Of a DNA stretch of 64,000 nt, positions 31,036 through 41,416 are shown piece by piece. This DNA is from Liolophura sinensis (lineage: Eukaryota; Mollusca; Polyplacophora; Chitonida; Chitonidae): positions 6,948,501-7,012,500 of the forward strand of contig NC_088295.1 of the NCBI RefSeq assembly GCF_032854445.1. Reading direction: 5' to 3'. The notes below the pieces were generated by a model, which saw only the letters and a program-made list of their open reading frames with translations, did not search any database and had not been told where the DNA came from. The number at the start of each line of letters is the position of its first letter. The stretch's first letter is position 1. The position numbers and the translations under genes are program-made.

Positions 31036-32004
31036 GTAGATTCACAAAAGGACATCTAGCTCTTGAAATGAAATGCATGCATGAGATTGGTCCCTAATTG
31101 AGTTGTACATAGCAGGTTGCTCTGAAGTCTTCATGATGTTGTATTGGCGTACCTGTGCCTAGATAATCCCATATAATCCACCAGTGAACAAATATTAATC
31201 ATTACCTACAACTTTACTCCAAAGTTTAGAGTAGTTTATTTTTGCAGAAGAAAGGATATATTGGATATATATTTAACACTGAAAGCAAAAATAAAACATG
31301 ACCCAGTCCTCTGTCTGACTACGGCCATCTTTGCAAGAAGTCAAGATCCTGAAGGAGTATTGTAATTGTTGTTTTACTCGGAATCCAATTTAACGGATGT
31401 CATTCGAAAAACATTTTTCATATTTCAAAATAACGAATAATCTACATATTTTTGTAAACTGAACTTCAGTTAGATTTGTAGTAGAATGTATCATTTCACT
31501 CTGAATTAATAAAAAGCATTTAAGTATTCTTTGGCTTGGTTTATTATAAAAAATTAAATGATGTCTTGTATATCTGATCCATGCAATAGGGTGTTACTTG
31601 TTATTTTTATTACATGAGTCTCGTTCTGGGAAGCCCATGTTCTATTTTGTATACACCCTGACTCACTGATAGTCAAGGGTGAGGTCGCGGAAGTACCGTG
31701 CTGTGTGACACACTTGTAAGTGACATTTTCCAGATGTCATCCACCTACAGGTGACACTTAATCGCGCATTGTTTATGCAAGTTAAATTAAGTTAAAATGT
31801 TGTGGTGTTTATTGCTTCAGGCACATTGCGTACAGTTCCCGTTTAGACTGATTATTATCTCCTCTTATTATTATTATTATTAACACCCTATTAGAAGAGC
31901 ATGGTAGTCAGGGTTGATTATTAAAATCGTTTGATAAATAAAATGTTTACATCAGTACTTGATGGATATTATGAGACTGTAATTATTCATTTTCCGCTTC
32001 ACAG
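31036..32004. other. Non-coding stretch
   Basis: AT-rich, with an ATT trinucleotide run near 31866-31880. No gene seen. Confidence 0.55.
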
Positions 32005-32104
32005 GTGCAGCAGGTCAGAAACCAGAAGCCGTATACAGAGCAGAGGGCGAGCTGCAGTGCCACGTGGGTATGATTGGCAGGAAAGATATGCTTCAAGTAT
32101 TAAG
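32005..32104 (+). CDS. Possible internal exon, unknown protein
   Basis: Acceptor TTTTCCGCTTCACAG precedes 100 bases that end AAG/GTAAAC. With one base carried in, the frame reads AAGQKPEAVYRAEGELQCHV, then GMIGRKDMLQVLR, and hits a stop immediately after the donor, as a true exon would. Two leftover bases (AG) would join cleanly to the candidate at 33546. I do not recognise the protein; one alternative frame is also open. This is inference from splice signals and composition only. Confidence 0.25.
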
Positions 32105-33545
32105 GTAAACGGAAGAGACCTCACATTTTCAACGTCAAATTCGCCCACTGTACCAGAAACCACACAATAACATAAATTTTAATTGAGTTTGTTAATTAGC
32201 TGATTTTAATATCAGGAAATCTTCTGCATACGCCTCGAGGACACGCTACTCTTTATGTACATAAGAGTATAGAATTCTGTGACCAAACTGAAGCTTGCAT
32301 CCAACTGGGCTAAAGGCAACCACTATATATACAATACACGTGATACATACAACTCCGATACAGTGTAAGTTACAAATGCATGTAAACCCCATATTACCAA
32401 ATTTAATGCAAATTTGAATCAGCAGGAGGATGCCATTCAACTCTCTGAACATTGGGAGATAATGTGAAAAATTAATTTTCATGCTGCACCGGTATGTATT
32501 TGTGGCCAGCAGCTTGGTGCTTTCTGTGTTATGGCTAGCCAATAGTTCAGGAAAATCACTGTCTGTAAGGCGACCAGCCTGGTCTTTTTTAGAACAAATC
32601 AGCTTTCCGCAAAATTACTTCTCAAACCAGAATTGTTTGTTCAGAAACTCCTCAACAATCGCCTCCTGTGGGATTGCGGAGTGGGATGGTGGGAGCGGGG
32701 ATGGGATCGTTGAAAAAAAGATTGTTTATAAGTCCCGTGTGCCCCAAACCCCTTCCCATCCGCCTGCTGAAGGGAGGGCGGCGGGAGAGGGTTGTAGCCA
32801 CTGAATCATGTGACTGTATGTCTCATCTTTCCAAGAACCCTCACCGTTAACCAGGTGGAAGAGGATGGACGGGGTGTAACAGTTAAGCTGTGAGGTTATA
32901 CACCTAGAACTAACCTGGCGGAAAAGCAGAGAGGGGTATAAATTCCTGAATTGTACATTTTATTTGAGGACACGCCTTTGTAACCACCTATTCAATAAGC
33001 CTAACTGTAGGCTTAGGTAGGCGGTTAGCGACAGATCACGTGACTGACATTACATACTTGTCAGGCCCGTGTCCTCTCCGAAGTCGTTGACTCCGTGGCA
33101 TACCTAAAACTATTTATAATCACGTGACTACGTGCTGAGGTCACTGACGCAGTTAAGCCATTTTATCGGCGACCATTTGTATTGGTGACCTTTTCTAATT
33201 AAAGTACCTCAAATATTTAAACATAGGGCCAAGCCATAACATCTAGGGTGGGAATAGCTCTGGGGAAAGGAACTGTACCGTCAAAATCATACATTTTCTT
33301 CTGAATAAGATGTAGATTATACATAAAATGAGCTTGAACAATAATGTTTTTCTGTCACTGTTAACCTGCTGGACGATAGGACCTACTGTGCGCTATACAG
33401 CTGTTATTTTCCACAGCGTTTAATTCACATATCAGGTAATGCAATTTGGGATTTTTTTTATTCATAGAAGAATTATTTGTTGAGAACGCAAGTGTTCGAG
33501 TTTAAATAGTCTATATTACTCATGCATTGTCTTTACTCTTTGCAG

Positions 33546-33744
33546 ATATGACCTTAACCAGTTAAGGTTGTCTGGCATCTGCACGGTGGACGTCTGGCAT
33601 CCGTGCGTGCGGAAAAGAGAACAGACACACTTACAAATAAATCTTACCGATGTGCTACAAGTTATAAGCGGCACAAAGATGAAGACCGAGCGTACATATT
33701 TTCAAATTGGTCGAATTTCCAAAAAATGCCGTATGATACGGTAG
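33546..33744 (+). CDS. Possible terminal exon following the candidate at 32005
   Basis: After acceptor TTTACTCTTTGCAG, the phase carried from the 32005-32104 candidate gives RYDLNQLRLSGICTVDVW and stays open for 66 codons to TAG 33742-33744. Weak evidence: no recognised domain and no clear poly(A) signal close by. A chance open frame of this length is not rare. Confidence 0.15.
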
Positions 33745-33849
33745 AATGATACTTCGAGAGCAGTGCTGTAGTGAGTCTGAAGTTCGTTTTAGCCAGAGAA
33801 CGGTTACTAATGCGGAAACAAAGCAAGAGATGTGTCATAACTGTGTGCC

Positions 33850-33972
33850 AAAATAATGTGGTGAGGGACGTGTAACAGAATAATGTGGTGAGGTACGTGT
33901 AACAGAATAATGTGGTGAGGGACGTGTAACAGAATAATGTGGTGAGGTACGTGTAACAGAATAATGTGGTCT
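33850..33972. repeat. 27-bp tandem repeat
   Basis: Four to five units of AATAATGTGGTGAGGTACGT + GTAACAG. The period is divisible by three, giving a repetitive minus-strand ORF that I reject. Confidence 0.93.
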
Positions 33973-34064
33973 TATAGTGTGTCAAACAGGTAAGAAAGAC
34001 ATGTCTCTGTCTGTTTGGCAGAATTGCAGAACGTTTAAACTCACTCGCGCTAAATGGCGAACAA

Positions 34065-34640
34065 TAGACTAAGGTGCTCTAATGAGGTGTCATAACCGGT
34101 GTCATTGCGAGAAAAGCACAAATACGAGTATTTCCTTCGCCAGAGCAATGTGCTCCAATGAGGTGTCATAACCAGTGTCACTGTGAGAACAGCACAAATA
34201 CGAGTATCTCCTTTACCAGAGCAACGTGCTCCAGTGATGTGTCATAACCAGTGCCATAGTAAGAACAGCACAAATACGAGTATCTCCTTCACCAGAGCAA
34301 TGTGCTCCAATGAGGTGTCATAACCAGTACCATTGTAAGAACAGCACAAATACGAGTATCTCCTTTACCAGAACAACGTGCTCTAATGAGGTGTCATAAC
34401 CAGTGTCATTGTCAGAACAGCACAAATATGAGTATCTCCTTTACCAGAGCAACGTGCTCCAGTGATGTGTCATAACCAGTGTCATTGTAAGAACAGCACA
34501 AATACGAGTATCTCCTTTACCAGAGCAACATGCTCCAATGAGATGTCATAACCGGTGTCATTGTGAGAGCAGCACAAATACGAGTATCTCCTTTCCCAGA
34601 GCAACGTGCTCCAATGAGGTGTCATAACGGGAAGAGCACA
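34065..34640. repeat. 76-bp minisatellite
   Basis: Seven to eight units; CAGAGCAA(C/T)GTGCTCC recurs every 76 bp (for example 34141, 34217, 34293), followed by GTGTCATAACCAGTGTCATT and AGCACAAATACGAGTATCTC. Confidence 0.95.
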
Positions 34641-34823
34641 AATGCGAGTATCGTTTATGCCAGAATAATGTGATGTGAGAGGTTGTAATAAAGCATTAGT
34701 TATATTTTTTATTCATTTGATGCCATATTGTTGTTTTATGCCAACATATCAGGAAACCGGATATAATTTCTGACAAGCAATGCTTGTTAGCCCATAACTA
34801 TTTTTCTAATTACTAGTAGCTAC

Positions 34824-35042
34824 CTATCAAACTGCACTCCGTCACAAGCTAGTATGCCACAAGCATTTTGAGTTTTATTAACTATGACCACACTTTTCTC
34901 GCTAATTTTCCAAGAGAAGGGTATATCGCCGTTAGATGAATATTCAATGATACAGGTTCTAGCAACAACAAGGTTTTTATTGCATGTCAGATATTGTGGG
35001 TCACCGGAATAGTCACATGGGTCGGTTATAATCAGAGGTCTA
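34824..35042 (-). CDS. Possible cassette exon, Cys-rich extracellular segment, unknown protein
   Basis: On the minus strand a strong acceptor (CTGCCTCTCTTCCAG) precedes 219 bases ending GATAG/GTAGCT. In the only long open frame it encodes 72 full codons with five cysteines (DPC, LTC, RTC, NAC, LAC contexts) and one N-glycosylation sequon (NKT). The frame ends at the donor with an immediate stop beyond. The exon is symmetric (both introns after the second codon base) and a multiple of three, typical of domain-coding exons of secreted or surface proteins. I do not recognise the fold and see no convincing neighbouring exon, so it may be a lone relic. Confidence 0.35.
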
Positions 35043-35699
35043 CTGGAAGAGAGGCAGACTGTAATCATGGTCAATTTCAAATGGTATAGATCTACGTGTG
35101 ACATTTTCTCGTCCCACCGACACTGTAATGATTAAAGACACTCGTCCTGATTTCAACACAAACAAGTTTCACAAACAAGTTGTGATTCTAGGGATCTCGA
35201 TAAATTCACGGATAAATATTAACGCCCGGCAAGACAAGCATAACAAAACTGCTGGTCAGAACACGCAACAACAAAAACACACTTTTACAGACTAATATAT
35301 ATGATCTGCCGCAATGAAGCTATATAAAGCTAGGCGCTGTCAATCAACCAAGTTGAAACTTGCTAGTCCTATAAGGAATCACCTGGTCATTATTGCAGCC
35401 CCAGCCTTTGACTATTGCTGGCAGCATCACTCCATCCGATAATGATCAGTCTATCACTTAAAAGTGCAGAGCCAAAGCTGTACTGAGAAGGTTTACTGGG
35501 ATTATGAGCAGCCATTCCCCCACCAAAACCCCCGAAAATGTTCTGTGTGAGCATGCACATTTTACACGAAGACGATAAATCTAGGGCGGTATTTGATTTC
35601 GTCGACATTCTGAAAACATTCTATGTCTAACAGGAAGGCAAGGTCAGAGTCATTTCACCCGGTACACTAGACTGGAAATTAGACTGGAACGACTCGACG

Positions 35700-35833
35700 A
35701 CTGTAGCCGTCACTTGAGGGTCTTGCCTTTCCGAGAAGAGTTTTAACGGTAGCAGCGTTTCCCGCTAGACCGAGTGCGCCTCTTTCAGGCAGGCAAGGGA
35801 TAATCACGTTCACTTAACACCCTGGATAAAGCC
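35700..35833. repeat. Dispersed repeat, copy 1 of 2
   Basis: Shares about 100 bp (AGCCGTCACTTGAG ... TAGCAGCGTTTCCCGCTAG ... GCAAGGGATAATCACGTTCA ... CACCCTGGATAAAGCCTG) with 36473-36582. It may be a piece of a SINE whose identity I cannot fix. Confidence 0.8.
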
Positions 35834-35979
35834 TGATTTACAATTCCAGGAAGCTGGATTCATAAAAACCTCCAACTGGCCGGGTTACGGAAAACTGTGA
35901 CATTTGAGAAGCTGTGTAATACAGAGCAGACGTTTTACGTGGAAAGTTAACTGGTGTCCTTTTATCTAGACAGCAGCAG

Positions 35980-36082
35980 CCAGCAGATGGTCATGGGTTT
36001 CCATCGGGCTCTATCAGGTTTCCTCCCACCGTGAAGCTGGCCACCATCGTATACGTGAAAAAATCTTGAGAACGACGTAAAA
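35980..36082 (+). mobile_element. SINE fragment, plus orientation
   Basis: CAGCAGATGGTCATGGGTTT, CAGGTTTCCTCCCACCGTGA and CTGGCCACCATCGTATACGT followed by AACGACGTAAAAC are the reverse-complement blocks of the ACGCCGTACTC family, here in plus orientation. The tRNA-like head is missing. Confidence 0.75.
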
Positions 36083-36281
36083 CATGTGTATTTAGGAAAA
36101 CGCTTCACAATAATCAGGTAGCTAGCTACACTGTATAACCGTGTGACCATCATGTGACCATTGTGTAACAGTGTGACCATTGTATGACAGTGTGACCACT
36201 GTATTGAAAGCAAAAGTTTGTGCGGTATAAATGGTATACATTGTGAGAAACATAGGGTTGTCAGTAAACAAAAGTGTAAGT

Positions 36282-36432
36282 ATTTATTTAGTTATTTATT
36301 TGATTGGTGTTTTACGCCGGTTTCGCCATCCGCAGGTTGATGACTGACCTTCCCACTTACGACCGGAGAGGAAGCCAGCATGAGCTGGACTTGAACTCCC
36401 AGTGACCGCATTGGTGAGAGGTTCCTGGGTCG
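36282..36432 (-). mobile_element. SINE with an internal deletion
   Basis: TTATTTGATTGGTGTTTTAC and GCCGG then jump directly to CATCCGCAGGTTGATGACTG, CTTACGACCGGAGAGGAAGC and ACTTGAACTCCCAGTGACCG. The central CGACGGCCAGCATTATGGTGG block is deleted and the head is cut short at GGTTCCTGGGTC. Confidence 0.82.
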
Positions 36433-36472
36433 CAAAAAGTGTAAGTAAAGGAAGACGTGATCTAAACATGCA

Positions 36473-36582
36473 GCCGTCACTTGAGTTTTAACAGTAGCAG
36501 CGTTTCCCGCTAGGCCGAGTGCGCCTCTTTCAGCCAGGCAAGGGATAATCACGTTCACTTAACACCCTGGATAAAGCCTGTA
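36473..36582. repeat. Dispersed repeat, copy 2 of 2
   Basis: See the matching element at 35700-35833. This copy lacks about 20 bases (GGTCTTGCCTTTCCGAGAAG) present in the other. Confidence 0.8.
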
Positions 36583-36661
36583 TCCATCCGCAGTTTGCTG
36601 ATGACCTTCCCACTTACGACCGGAGAGGAAGCCAGCATGAGCTGGACTTGAACTCACAGCC
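36583..36661 (-). mobile_element. SINE fragment (central body)
   Basis: ATCCGCAGTTTGCTGATGAC, CTTACGACCGGAGAGGAAGC and ATGAGCTGGACTTGAACTCA match the body of the SINE at 22236. Both ends are missing. Confidence 0.8.
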
Positions 36662-36664
36662 AGC

Positions 36665-37022
36665 AAAATATGCTTATACGTGAACAGTGTAATGTAAACA
36701 TGTAAACATCGTTAATGGCAAACGGTGTGACCAGCGTAATGTAAAAAAGGTGAAAAAGGAAAAATGTGATGTAAAGATTGTTATTGGTAAATAAGTGAAC
36801 AGCGTAATGTCAACAAAGGTGTATGTATAGGAAGACGTGAATGTAAACATGGCTATTGGTAAATTGTTTGAACAGCGTAATGTGAACAAAAGTGTAAGTA
36901 GACGAAGACGTGAATGTTAACATGGTTATTGGTAAACAATGTGAACAGCGTAATGTCAACAAAAGTGTATGTAGAGGAAGAGGTGAATGTAAACATGGTT
37001 ATTGGTAAACAATGTGTACAAG
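36665..37022. repeat. Minisatellite of about 73 bp
   Basis: Five units with GGTTATTGGTAAACAATGTG, AACAGCGTAATGTCAACAAA and GGAAGACGTGAATGTAAAC in order. The first units are diverged. Minus-strand TTFTF-type ORFs here are repeat products. Confidence 0.93.
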
Positions 37023-37314
37023 TATACATGCGCCGAGTCACCTGTCGTTTACAGCTTTATTGGCATACTACTATAAATGGCTGTGTGTTCTTGGAATGGA
37101 CCTGTAGCTTATTACTGTGACCTCAGTTTTACTGGAATGTCTTGGCCAGTCTCTCTATTTTATGTTCTCAGAAACAGGGCTGCCAAGTCATCGTCCTGGT
37201 GGCTCAGCTGGATAGCATGATGTCTAATTTCATTCCAGGCTCTGTTGAATGTTTCTGACCCACATAACATACGCCTTTTATAATAGAAATTAAACTGTTC
37301 TTGCCTTCTTCCAG

Positions 37315-37386
37315 GTACCTGTGACTAACCAGGCAAATGATATCGCGAAACAGGCATTGGGCCAAACTATTAAGTCACTAATATGA
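37315..37386 (+). CDS. Possible terminal exon, unknown protein
   Basis: A strong acceptor (TTCTTGCCTTCTTCCAG) is followed by 23 codons, VPVTNQANDIAKQALGQTIK then SLI and TGA; the other two frames stop within four codons. An AATAAA lies about 135 bp further on (near 37521). This fits a last exon, but it is short and I find no convincing upstream exon in this strand. Confidence 0.2.
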   Translation, partial: VPVTNQANDIAKQALGQTIKSLI

Positions 37387-37705
37387 CATCACACATATGT
37401 TGAAACTATTAAGCCTTTTCGTCTCTGATAACATCATTCACAACTGTGAAACCAGTTGTTCCAGGAAGCATGTTTATACATACTTTAATTATGCAGTTAA
37501 GCAAAGCTCTTAAATATATGTAATAAACATAAAATATGAAATTATGAATTAATGAAACGGTATAATAATTTATTACTGTATTATACTGTAATAGATTAAA
37601 TTTATAAATTATTAAAGTTGACTTCTTGGCAAAAGTCCTGCATAAAGCGGAATGCTGTTAATTGCGCTCGCCGCTCCCTTTCGTAGTGCTGTCATGTTAA
37701 TGTTG

Positions 37706-37752
37706 CTGTAGGTTGCTGGCAGACCTTCCCACGAACGACCGGAGAGGAAGTT
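37706..37752 (-). mobile_element. Short SINE fragment
   Basis: TAGGTTGCTGGCAGACCTTC + CCACGAACGACCGGAGAGG matches the body of the 22236 SINE; nothing on either side. Confidence 0.7.
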
Positions 37753-38025
37753 AATACTTCAATAAAACAAGATTCCAAGTGTAGTATACTAACAAGCCGT
37801 ACTTAATTCACCGGTTACGCGTGACCATTTTGTCTGGAAGCATACTGTTGTCGATGCTCTCGCTTTTTTTCGTCATGCCGTAGTTGCTTGTACTATTAAT
37901 ATGCTTGGTAATCTCATGTAACCTGCCACAGCAAAGAACATCCAGGCTATGCTGAAATTTTCTGTGTGGCAAATTACCTTTCAAGCTAACATAGAGTTTT
38001 TTTCACACATAATTTTCAAAAACAA

Positions 38026-38846
38026 TTAACTAGAATCGTTTCCGGTTGAAGTTTCCTCAAACCTCAATTTGTTGATTACTGCTGGAATAAGATTACATGC
38101 AGTTTTACCCGTTAAGTCTCTAAAATATACAGTAAATCTAGGCGTCGAAATGTACATTGGTATTCCAGCCGGCAACAATAATGGACGTTCGAGGTCAATA
38201 ATCGCAAGGCCAATTTCTAAAGCAATTTTGAACACAAACCACCAAGGAACTAAGACAGTATATAAAGTTAGAGAGTAGGATGGACTCATGATAAGAGAAG
38301 TCAATAGATTTCAACTCAGTATCAAAACCCTGGACCATATCTCATTTAAACTTTTATTGCAACTGCTCATATGTTCAACAATCTTATTCAACACGATATG
38401 GCCCGTTTCCGGTCCGATTACAGCACGTTCTACGTCGTGGACAATGCGCTTACAAGTTTCCTAGTAGTCACATAGTCTAAAATTTGCGCCCCTGAGATGA
38501 GCGGTCAAAATGGTGCACGGACCAAAATTGGCGTATGGGCATAACACCGTGAAAATCTCGCCCGGCGCATGACCATGAACTCTTACAACATCGTGCGAAC
38601 TTATGCACGGAATATCCGTCTCCAAATACATCTGGAACATTACAAATGTGGCGATACACCCATCCATTCATTACTGCACAAGGCAAATAAGCATGGCCAG
38701 AAAGAACTCTCGGACATGCACAAAACATTCAGGTAAGCGCCAGAACCAGGACAAAATGTACACGTGGTCGCAACTGTTTTAGAGCAAGGAAAGGACAAAC
38801 ACACAATAAGCATGATCTCCATGTTTGATTACTCTAAAGCCCCGCT
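38026..38846 (-). pseudogene. Decayed minus-strand reading frame, unknown origin
   Basis: One minus-strand frame is open for most of about 820 bases with only five internal stops (a random 273-codon frame would have about 13). The uninterrupted pieces look protein-like: CDHVYILSWFWRLPECF; a piece with VVRVHGHAPGEIFTVLCPY; ETCKRIVHDVERAVIGPE; and a last piece of about 90 residues with ALEIGLAIIDLERPLLLPAG and TPRFTVYFRDLTGKTACNL. The last stop is TAA near 38026. Parts of the other two minus frames are also open (38477-38728, 38640-38822), so frameshifts are possible. I do not recognise the family; it could be a pseudogene or a relic of a mobile or foreign element. Confidence 0.35.
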
Positions 38847-40224
38847 AACCTTCTCCTTCAACTTCGTCGCCTCACATAGACGTTTATGCTTACAAAAAGT
38901 ACATGGATAATCCTTCTATTGTCGGTCAAAGCCATTATCATTCATTTTTTTATTCTACTTTCGGCTTGTGAAAGAATCACAAGGGGTGTGCTTTTTCAAC
39001 TTGGCTGACTGTCGCACATTTCGTCTAAACAGCCGAGATGGTTATTATCAATTTCTCAGGACGACGTCATGGCATACTTGCTAGGGTGAACTTTTCACTT
39101 CCAGCATCCTGAGTAACTGGGCTCCTCAAAGCTGACATGAATTTGAAAGGGTTGAACTTACAGGGTCGCGGTGAAGTTATGCAGTGACACGCTCCAATTA
39201 TTCATCAGTTAATCTTTTCTATGGAAATGACAATAAATTAGGTTCAACTTAAATGCGATTGGGAACGCGGCCTGGCTTAAAACAGAGACAACACCACACA
39301 AAATGTATATATGCATCGATGAAGTATCTCACAAGAAGTTTAAAAAGCATAACTTTTTATCTGAATGTTGTACAACCCAGATTCAAGCTAATTTAAGGTA
39401 AGCAAAATCACGCACATTTAGGCCAATCAAAAGCGTCACCAATTTTATCCAATCAAGATTCACTTCTATATCCCGACGCTGCATCTTTTTTCGCTTACCT
39501 CACCCGAATCCTGTTTTGCACCTTTGTCCTGGAGTACTAGTGACATGATATCGTGTTTCCAGTTACTCTGACAAGGCGCATGACAGGAATCTGTTTATTT
39601 TAACAGAAAGTCTGTCGTCTGGGTGGCGCTAGAATGTATTCTGCTATTGCAGCAGATTATTCTGTTCATTTTGGCACACATATCCTATTAAGTTAACATA
39701 AAGATTCTATTAGGCTAACAGGATGTTTATATGTTGAATATGACAGAAGATTATTTTTTAATGTTTTGAGTGTAAGAATTCCTTATTAAAAGTTGTTTTA
39801 TTCTGGAGTTACCACACACATCAGAACATTTCCGTGCCCGTTTAGGTCTGTTTTCGTGCCTCTTCCACAATAACCCTGGGTTCTTTTTGTTGTCTTTTCT
39901 TGTAAATGTGAGATGCCCGACTGCCCGTCGCCGGCACTCGAGAGCTCCGTGCCGGCCTTCAGTAGGGCTTTCTATAGCTTCCTCTGCTCACACTTCGTGT
40001 GCCACTGGTGACCATAAGCGACTAACAACTCTCGTCTGGCGGTTTGTGCAATGTTACCTTCGTTTATGATTATTCAAGTTCTTCCACTGAATGTAGCCTG
40101 TAAGTCACACTTGGCAAAAATTCGTCATAAATTTGTCAAAGGCCTGTTGTTTACCTCGGGTGCTTCGGTTCTCGTACGTACGTGTATCAAACAACTTCGT
40201 ACGCACATAAAAGAAAACCAATGA
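38847..40224. other. Non-coding stretch
   Basis: No gene seen. A 60-codon plus ORF at 39887-40069 has no recognisable feature. Confidence 0.5.
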
Positions 40225-40870
40225 CCAGATAACTACTCCGCATTGGCACTGGATGTATCAAAGTCGTTAAGGGCAATCACCAGATAACTACTCCACACTG
40301 GCACTGGATGTATCAACGTTCCTTAAGGGTCATTAAGCCGATAACTATGTACTTCATACCTGTGCCGAAAGAACAGAGTTCCTTATGGCTCATCAACCAG
40401 ACAACAACTCCATTACTCGTGCTGAATGTAATAGCGTTCAATATGGCTCACAGTCAATATAACTATTCCAGATTGCCACTGGATGTCACTGCCAACTTTC
40501 CCCAGTTGTAGCGCCGGCCCCGCTAGCTCAGTTGGTACAGCGTCCGCTTCGGGAGCGGTAGATTCAGAGTCAATCCTATAATATAAAGTATATTGGCTCG
40601 GGAGGATCCCCTTACTTGCTTCCGGTTAAGTCGTCCTCAGTGAAGCAGCACTACATCAAAGAGCGGTGGAAATTTGTCCTGCAACAAGGAGGCACATTAC
40701 ACGCACTCTAAGGATTCTTTCGTCGTCATATGGCTAAAAAATGGCTAAGTACGACGTTAAACCCCAAGCGCTCACTCACTCCTAGGCCAAATAACTACTC
40801 CAGATCAATACTGAGTGTAGCAGAGTTCATTCTGGCTCTGACTGAATAACTATTCCAGATTTGTGGTGAA
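40225..40870. repeat. Minisatellite of about 55 bp interrupted by a SINE
   Basis: Five units with GATAACTACTCC and GGCACTGGATGTATCA occupy 40225-40510. The SINE at 40513-40780 follows, and two more units (AAATAACTACTCCAGATC, GAATAACTATTCCAGATT) lie at 40790-40870. Confidence 0.88.
40513..40780 (+). mobile_element. Near full-length tRNA-headed SINE, inserted in a minisatellite
   Basis: The head GCCGGCCCCGCTAGCTCAG + TTGGTACAGCG has box A TAGCTCAGTTGG; CTTCGGGAG resembles a Pro-type anticodon loop, and AGAGTCAATCC is a decayed box B. The body has AGTGAAGCAGCACTACATCA, TGCAACAAGGAGGCACATTA and TCGTCGTCATATGGC, and the tail AACCCCAAGCGCTCACTCAC. It is the same family as 19549-19877 (opposite strand) but keeps the complete head. 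Confidence 0.88.
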
Positions 40871-41216
40871 TCCAATATCATTCATTTCCCTCCAAAGGAT
40901 GGTTTCTGCAGCATGACCTAATCTGTGTGATTAGGTTATTCATGACCCTGTGGAAAAGGTGACCACTCAAATCACCACTCTCTACAGGTATTAACAATCG
41001 ACTCCACAATGATACAACCGTTAGTCACGTAGTTAATATGCACAAGTATCATTTCGGTCGGTGCTGTAGGAGATAAACACACTCGTGGAACACTCACCAG
41101 TGAGGCAAGTGTCTATAATGACCAATAACATTATTGAACATCAGAAAAAAGGGTGATTGAGGAGACTCTATATTTTATTGGTACAAAAATTCAGGGTCAC
41201 GTATGTCTGGCAAAAA
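40871..41216. other. Last sequence before the assembly gap
   Basis: No gene seen, and no similarity to the sequence at 7335 or after the gap. Confidence 0.6.
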
Positions 41217-41416
41217 NNNNNNNNNNNNNNNNNNNNNNNNNNNNNNNNNNNNNNNNNNNNNNNNNNNNNNNNNNNNNNNNNNNNNNNNNNNNNNNNNNNN
41301 NNNNNNNNNNNNNNNNNNNNNNNNNNNNNNNNNNNNNNNNNNNNNNNNNNNNNNNNNNNNNNNNNNNNNNNNNNNNNNNNNNNNNNNNNNNNNNNNNNNN
41401 NNNNNNNNNNNNNNNN
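41217..41416. other. Assembly gap, exactly 200 Ns
   Basis: A round-number run of N that looks like a fixed-size scaffolding placeholder, so the true distance between the flanks is unknown. Confidence 0.98.

Noticed and set aside
33662-33985. 107-codon minus ORF with TTLFCYT repeats
   Set aside because: Product of the 27-bp tandem repeat.
35390-35608. 72-codon minus-strand ORF starting with ATG, Gly/Ser-rich
   Set aside because: No domain, no promoter or splice partner that I can support; length within chance.
40513-40585. tRNA gene (Pro-like anticodon loop)
   Set aside because: The acceptor and T arms do not pair well, box B is decayed, and the sequence continues into a SINE body. The same reasoning applies to tRNA-like heads at 10409, 22380, 24390 and 28500.
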